Positions 6,342 through 9,044 of a stretch of 9,044 nucleotides of DNA are shown here, in pieces. A model generated the notes under the pieces. It made no database searches, was not told the DNA's origin, and saw only the letters and a list, made by a program, of their open reading frames with translations. The position numbers were made by a program, and so were the translations under genes. The DNA comes from Thermoplasmatales archaeon. GTDB lineage: Archaea; Thermoplasmatota; Thermoplasmata; Thermoplasmatales; GCA-001856825. The first letter of the stretch is position 1, and each line of letters starts with the position of its first letter. The DNA lies in assembly GCA_014874235.1 (NCBI GenBank), contig JACWAC010000046.1:1-9044 (forward strand). Direction: 5' to 3'.

Positions 6342-6350
6342 TTATAATAA
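6342..6350 (-). promoter_or_regulatory. TATA box of pckG
   Basis: The minus strand reads TTATTATAA at this position. Its centre is 25 bases from the ATG at 6321 but only about 16 from the GTG at 6330, which is too close. This is why the ATG is taken as the start and the mRNA as leaderless. Confidence 0.6.
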
Positions 6351-6414
6351 CTTTATCTATTACATTAAATCAAATGAAATTCATCCTACCGTATTACACT
6401 TTACAAAATTAATT

Positions 6415-6576
6415 TTAATCAACTAAAAGGCTTGTCCCACCCCAATTCGGTCTACTCGTGAAATCCTCGATTCTGGCTTTTAATGATTCTCGGGCTACTT
6501 CGCTCCAGTTGATATAATATAACTTTTTCAACTTCTCTTTTGGTTCCTTTTCAACTTTTGTTGAGATTATCTCCAT
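6415..6576 (-). CDS. Orphan VapB-like antitoxin, 53 residues
   Basis: This short gene encodes a protein that looks like the small archaeal VapB antitoxins, which bind their own promoter as dimers and block a PIN-domain RNase. It starts MEIISTKVEKEPKEKLKKL, a basic beta strand plus helix, followed by INWSEVARESLKARIEDF at about residues 22-39, the INWSEV-type helix that is a hallmark of these proteins. The tail (SRPNWGGTSLLVD) would be the toxin-wrapping part. Normally vapC follows immediately, but only 93 bases separate this stop from the divergent-facing start of pckG, and no PIN-domain frame exists there. A TATA box at 6611-6618 and an inverted repeat just before the ATG suggest the gene is still expressed and self-regulated. 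It may neutralise a toxin encoded elsewhere. The ribbon-helix-helix family is likely; VapB assignment is inference. Confidence 0.65.
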   Translation of the reverse strand: MEIISTKVEKEPKEKLKKLYYINWSEVARESLKARIEDFTSRPNWGGTSLLVD

Positions 6577-6577
6577 A

Positions 6578-6595
6578 CTAGGTATTGCCGCCTAG
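6578..6595. promoter_or_regulatory. Candidate autoregulatory operator of the VapB-like gene
   Basis: CTAGG (6578-6582) and CCTAG (6591-6595) form a perfect inverted repeat with an 8-base spacer, lying between the predicted transcription start (about 6589) and the ATG at 6576. Ribbon-helix-helix antitoxins typically repress their own gene through such repeats. Binding is not shown. Confidence 0.35.
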
Positions 6596-6707
6596 AAGTC
6601 ATCAGAGAAAGTATATACGGATCAAATTCAGAACTTTTCTACTGGGATCCGCGAGTTACGCAAAGTATGGGACAAGTGCAGATATCGACATGGTGATAAC
6701 TATTTAG
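6585..6707 (+). pseudogene. Fragment of a MNT-type nucleotidyltransferase
   Basis: A 40-codon plus-strand frame reads RTFLLGSASYAKYGTSADIDMVITI before a TAG at 6705. It contains GS, exactly ten residues, then DID, the GSX10DXD active-site signature of minimal nucleotidyltransferases (MNT/MntA), including the preceding hydrophobic strand FLL and the following MVI. The rest of the domain (about 60-100 residues, including the third acidic residue) is missing: after the stop the frame soon hits another. There is no proper ATG start. MNT proteins are usually antitoxins of HEPN toxins and are common in archaeal genomes; no HEPN gene is visible here. I take it as a relic of a HEPN-MNT module, divergent from the VapB-like gene, whose promoter overlaps it. 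Confidence 0.55.
6611..6618 (-). promoter_or_regulatory. TATA box of the VapB-like gene
   Basis: GTATATAC is a perfect 8-base palindrome. On the minus strand it is centred about 38 bases before the ATG at 6576, predicting transcription start near 6589 and a 13-base leader that contains the inverted repeat. Because it is symmetric it could in principle work in either direction. Confidence 0.45.
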
Positions 6708-6772
6708 GGTTGCTTAACAGACGTGTAAATTGGCCATATGGTAAAAACAAGAATAAAAAGGGACGTTGAAGC

Positions 6773-7462
6773 ATGAAAGACCATAAAGGCATTCTCAACC
6801 GCCTCGCTCTTTCCATGCTGGTAATTGGTATCCTCGTAGGAGCTTCAGCCTCTGCAGGGATACTTGTTGGTCTGTACTCGTTATCATCATCTGATAACGT
6901 CATCTCGCCGGACGCAAACCTTGCGAATGTAAAAATCGACGGGGTGACAGACAACGGAGTTAACGCGACCAACTCCTGCATCGACAAAGGGGAACTTGTC
7001 AATGACTCATTTAAGCACAGCGATTTTGCCAACTCTGCTATTGTTGACGTAAACTTCACTGGCGACAGTCTGCAATATGCCAACTTCACGAACGGTTACC
7101 TCGTTTGAGACAACTTCAACGATGCAAATCTCACGGGAGCTGACTTTTCGACTCCACTCAATACAACCACGTCGGGTACCGGTGCATTGAGCTAAGTGTC
7201 GATAACAGCGCCAGATACGAGCTTCCAGTGCTCTAATCTTCAATACGCAAACTTTGTGAGCGCGGATCTGCAAGGGGCAAACTTCAGCTGCCCCGACTAT
7301 CCTCAGATGCAGACTAATATGTTTGAAGCCAACCTGAATGAAGCCAGCATGTTTCATGTCAACTTGGACGATACCAACCTAGATCATGCCAATTTGAGCG
7401 GTCCCTATCTGGGAGCTGCCTCTTTTTTGCCAAACAGTGATGCCAGATGGGACATTGAATAA
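6773..7462 (+). pseudogene. Membrane-anchored pentapeptide-repeat protein, interrupted by two in-frame stops
   Basis: One reading frame of 229 sense-plus-stop codons runs from ATG 6773 to TAA 7460-7462 but contains TGA at 7106-7108 and TAA at 7193-7195. Residues 1-6 are basic, and about 7-36 form one hydrophobic segment (LALSMLVIGILVGASASAG within it), a signal anchor that would place the rest outside the cell. The body has pentapeptide repeats with Leu/Phe every fifth residue (A[N/D]LxG type): ANLANVKIDG, DFANSAIVDVNF, ANFTNGYL, DNFNDANLTGADF, then NLQYANFVSADLQGANF, MFEANLNEASMF, NLDDTNLDHANLSG. The register continues across the TGA, so it replaced a residue inside a repeat (CGA or GGA to TGA by one change). 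No frameshift exists. A recent pseudogene is likeliest; readthrough or a restart at the GTG at 7196 is less likely. Such proteins form right-handed beta helices of often unknown role. Confidence 0.75.
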
Positions 7463-7514
7463 CCAGAATTGTTGAAGTCGTGCCAAGAACGACAGAATCC
7501 TCTGATTCTTCTGA

Positions 7515-7528
7515 GGTGTGCGGACACC
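7515..7528. other. Small perfect hairpin after the pentapeptide gene
   Basis: GGTGT (7515-7519) and ACACC (7524-7528) pair around a GCGG tetraloop, about 50 bases past the last stop of the pentapeptide frame. No T-tract follows on the plus strand, so it is not a standard terminator. The rest of 7463-7611 shows no gene I can support. Confidence 0.3.
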
Positions 7529-7612
7529 AAAGACCAAGTATGTGATAGCTAGAGAGATTGCTGAAGTAGCGCATTATACCCTTCATTAAAACGTCCGCAT
7601 GCTAAAATTTAC

Positions 7613-7647
7613 ACCTACAAAATAGCAAGACTTATATTTTGGTAGGT
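7613..7647. promoter_or_regulatory. TATA box and flanking inverted repeat of the fic gene
   Basis: ACCTACAAAAT (7613-7623) and ATTTTGGTAGGT (7636-7647) are inverted copies of each other, differing by a single extra base in the right arm, with a 12-base spacer. The TATA box CTTATATTTT (7631-7640) runs into the right arm and is centred about 24 bases before the ATG at 7660. A dimeric repressor bound here would block TBP directly. The TATA assignment is good; the operator is inference from symmetry. Confidence 0.55.
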
Positions 7648-7659
7648 ATAACCGTCATT

Positions 7660-8601
7660 ATGTACTTCAAAACCAGGAAAATCAAAGGTAACGAGTATAG
7701 TTACGCGGCAAGATCAGTAAGATTACCTAACGGGGAAGTCAAATCTCTAGAGATTATTTATAAAGGGCAACCAAAAGAAGAACTTGAGAGGATTTTGGCA
7801 GATAAGGAGAAAACGGAAAACTTAAGATATGTTCTTAGGAACTTTCATGCCGACTATATATTCACTGAAGAGAAGCTAAAGAAAATTGAATTTTCCAAGG
7901 TAGAGTACAGATCTGTAATCAGGAAAATTAGCAAAGTGGCCCTCCGAGACCTGTTCGATAGGTTCACAGCTAATTTCACCTATGAAAGCAACGCGCTTGA
8001 GGGAAATTCTCTGACTCTAAAAGATGTTCTCATGGTGATGTATGAAAATACCTCGATAAAGGGTAAAGATTTGCGGGAGACATATGATACCCGTAATTCC
8101 AGGGAAGTAGTAGAGTTGATCGTTCACAACAAATTCAAAATAGCAGAGAAGGACGTCCTAAGGATACACAAGATGCTGGTCAGAGATACCGATATAAATC
8201 CTGGCTATAAGACTGTGCCAAACTACATACTTGGCAGGCGTATACAAACCACTCCTCCAGAAAGAGTCAAGGAAGATATTCAAGGGTTGCTAAATTGGTA
8301 TGAAGTGAACATCGGAAAGATACATCCATTAAAGATAGCCGCTATCTTTCACGGCAAGTTCGAACGTATTCATCCATTTGAAGACGGAAACGGAAGGGTT
8401 GGAAGATTTCTTATCAACACTATTTTGGTAAACAACAGATATCCGCCCCTCATAATTAGGAGAAGTCAAAGAATCTCCTACCTTCATGCGCTGGAAAGTT
8501 TTGACAACGGACACTCAGAATTGCTCGAAAGGTTCCTGTTAGCAAGGTACAGCGACACCTATTCAAAATTCTTCGAAATTTATTGGAAATATCTTAAGTG
8601 A
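7660..8601 (+). CDS. Fic-domain protein, class II, predicted AMP transferase
   Basis: This 313-residue protein is predicted to transfer AMP from ATP onto a hydroxyl side chain of a target protein. The catalytic motif HPFEDGNGRVGR at 238-249 is complete: H238 is the base, E241 binds the metal and R249 the phosphates. The inhibitory helix is upstream at 110-115 (S-N-A-L-E-G, fitting [S/T]xxxE[G/N]), making it class II, self-inhibited by E114. The target-positioning flap is around 189-200 (YILGRRIQTTPP). Residues 1-36 are a short beta-rich segment (YFKTRKIKGNEYSYAARSV) of unknown role. There is no winged-helix domain at the C-terminus and no separate antitoxin gene, as expected for class II. A TTG at 7639 would add seven residues, but it lies within the TATA box, so ATG 7660 (leaderless) is chosen. 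AT-rich codons and the decayed neighbours suggest acquired DNA. The target is unknown. Confidence 0.9.
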   Translation: MYFKTRKIKGNEYSYAARSVRLPNGEVKSLEIIYKGQPKEELERILADKEKTENLRYVLRNFHADYIFTEEKLKKIEFSKVEYRSVIRKISKVALRDLFDRFTANFTYESNALEGNSLTLKDVLMVMYENTSIKGKDLRETYDTRNSREVVELIVHNKFKIAEKDVLRIHKMLVRDTDINPGYKTVPNYILGRRIQTTPPERVKEDIQGLLNWYEVNIGKIHPLKIAAIFHGKFERIHPFEDGNGRVGRFLINTILVNNRYPPLIIRRSQRISYLHALESFDNGHSELLERFLLARYSDTYSKFFEIYWKYLK

Positions 8602-8748
8602 TTCAACACAGGCAAATACATTAGCCGACTGCATTGAATTGCCTATTCCGACCTGTTTATTTCTAAGGCAAACAAAAATTTGCTAGCCTAGTTACTGAAC
8701 GCCAAACATAACTTCACGCTAAGCTACCTAATACTGCAAAGTATGCAT
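8602..8748. other. Intergenic region after fic
   Basis: AT-rich sequence without a credible gene on either strand. An imperfect hairpin can be drawn from AGGCAAAC to TTTGCTAGCCT (about 8667-8689), which could help end the fic transcript, but it is bulged and lacks a following T-tract. No repeats of the tRNA 3' end were found here. Confidence 0.4.
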
Positions 8749-8937
8749 TTAATCTCCGAGAAATACTTCATATCCACGGTTTTCTCCACTTAGGGGAGAA
8801 TACCTAATTTTCCTTATCAACTTCTTTGGTGAATTTTCCCCCATATCCCTTTTCTCCTTTTTGAGTAACTCGGCCTTCTTGTGGATTTCCCTTAATTTGT
8901 CAGGCGCTTCTCCGTTCCTGATTTGCAAATATCGCAA
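8749..8937 (-). CDS. Possible small Lys-rich protein or gene fragment, 62 residues
   Basis: The frame opens at a TTG (8935-8937) right after a TGA; a second TTG is at 8926-8928, and the first ATG is only at codon 32. The product is hydrophilic and basic (DKLREIHKKAELLKKEKRD as a likely helix, then SPKKLIRKIRYSPL and RGYEVFLGD). Purine-rich codons with AGG for Arg match genuine genes in this window. A TATA-like GGTATAATGC (minus strand, 8946-8955) lies about 22-25 bases before the second TTG. It sits 28 bases past the 3' end of the tRNA gene on the same strand. No family is recognised. It may be a real small gene, the 3' remnant of a longer one brought in next to the tRNA, or spurious. Confidence 0.35.
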   Translation of the reverse strand: MRYLQIRNGEAPDKLREIHKKAELLKKEKRDMGENSPKKLIRKIRYSPLSGENRGYEVFLGD

Positions 8938-8965
8938 TCAGAACTGCATTATACCGGATATGGAA

Positions 8966-9044
8966 TGCGGAGGGAGGGATTTGAACCCTCGGATCCCTAC
9001 GGAGCCAGACCCTCAATCTGGCACCTTTGACCTAGCTCGGCAAC
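8966..9044 (-). tRNA. tRNA-Leu (anticodon GAG), 5' end cut by the window edge
   Basis: The minus strand ends in a tRNA. The T arm is GAGGG-TTCAAAT-CCCTC, followed by the acceptor strand CCTCCGC and discriminator A; CCA is not encoded, which is common in archaea. The anticodon arm is CCAGA-TTGAGGG-TCTGG, with U33 followed by GAG, which reads CUC/CUU leucine codons. The long variable region (about 14 bases, CTCCGTAGGGATCC) marks a class II tRNA, as expected for Leu. The D region reads TTGCCGAGCTAGGTCAAAGG. The first six acceptor bases (expected GCGGAG) lie beyond 9044. No intron is seen. Confidence 0.92.

Noticed and set aside
7007..7357. Minus-strand frame of 116 codons opposite the pentapeptide gene
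   Set aside because: It is an antisense shadow created by the repeat codons; it has Cys/His/Arg-rich nonsense composition and no promoter.
7359..7586. Minus-strand frame of 75 codons reaching into the gap before fic
   Set aside because: About half is antisense to the pentapeptide repeats, no family is recognisable and no TATA box is well placed.

Overview
The window looks like chromosomal DNA of a Thermoplasmatales archaeon, a wall-less, usually acidophilic heterotroph. The strongest evidence is an HU-type DNA-binding protein at 3317-3586 that closely resembles Thermoplasma HTa, the bacterial-type chromatin protein of this order. Supporting evidence is an archaeal-style tRNA-Leu without an encoded CCA, a GTP-type PEP carboxykinase, and TATA boxes centred about 22-36 bases upstream of start codons, implying leaderless or very short-leader mRNAs. 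I cannot assign a genus.

Left part (1-2860): a TetR-family repressor on the minus strand and a 92-residue protein of unknown function on the plus strand are divergently transcribed from a compact shared promoter region with symmetric sequences. A lone flavoprotein disulfide reductase of the dihydrolipoamide dehydrogenase type follows. The gap before it carries an apparent degraded reading frame on the minus strand.

Middle part (2861-6414): a 456-base gap that is mostly non-coding, the HTa gene with two consecutive hairpins and a T-tract downstream, then a convergent minus-strand pair: pckG (gluconeogenesis) and a cytoplasmic NlpC/P60 peptidase resembling YkfC, which cleaves murein peptides. 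With peptide scavenging as the usual lifestyle of this order, the pair would fit growth on debris of dead bacteria, but that is inference.

Right part (6415-9044): this looks like an accessory stretch running up to a tRNA-Leu(GAG) gene. It holds a 53-residue VapB-like antitoxin without its toxin, a fragment of a MNT-type nucleotidyltransferase that keeps the GSX10DXD signature, a membrane-anchored pentapeptide-repeat gene with two in-frame stop codons and no frameshift, an intact class II Fic protein (predicted AMP transferase) with an inverted repeat around its TATA box, and a small Lys-rich reading frame next to the tRNA. I read it as a zone where toxin-antitoxin and conflict genes arrived and decayed, with Fic still intact.

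Several starts were moved using TATA spacing: pckG to the ATG at 6321 rather than the GTG at 6330, fic to the ATG at 7660 rather than the TTG at 7639, and the 92-residue gene to the ATG at 967. I did not find a convincing new multi-gene system. The most unusual items are the decayed antitoxin cluster, the twice-interrupted pentapeptide gene and the Fic operator.
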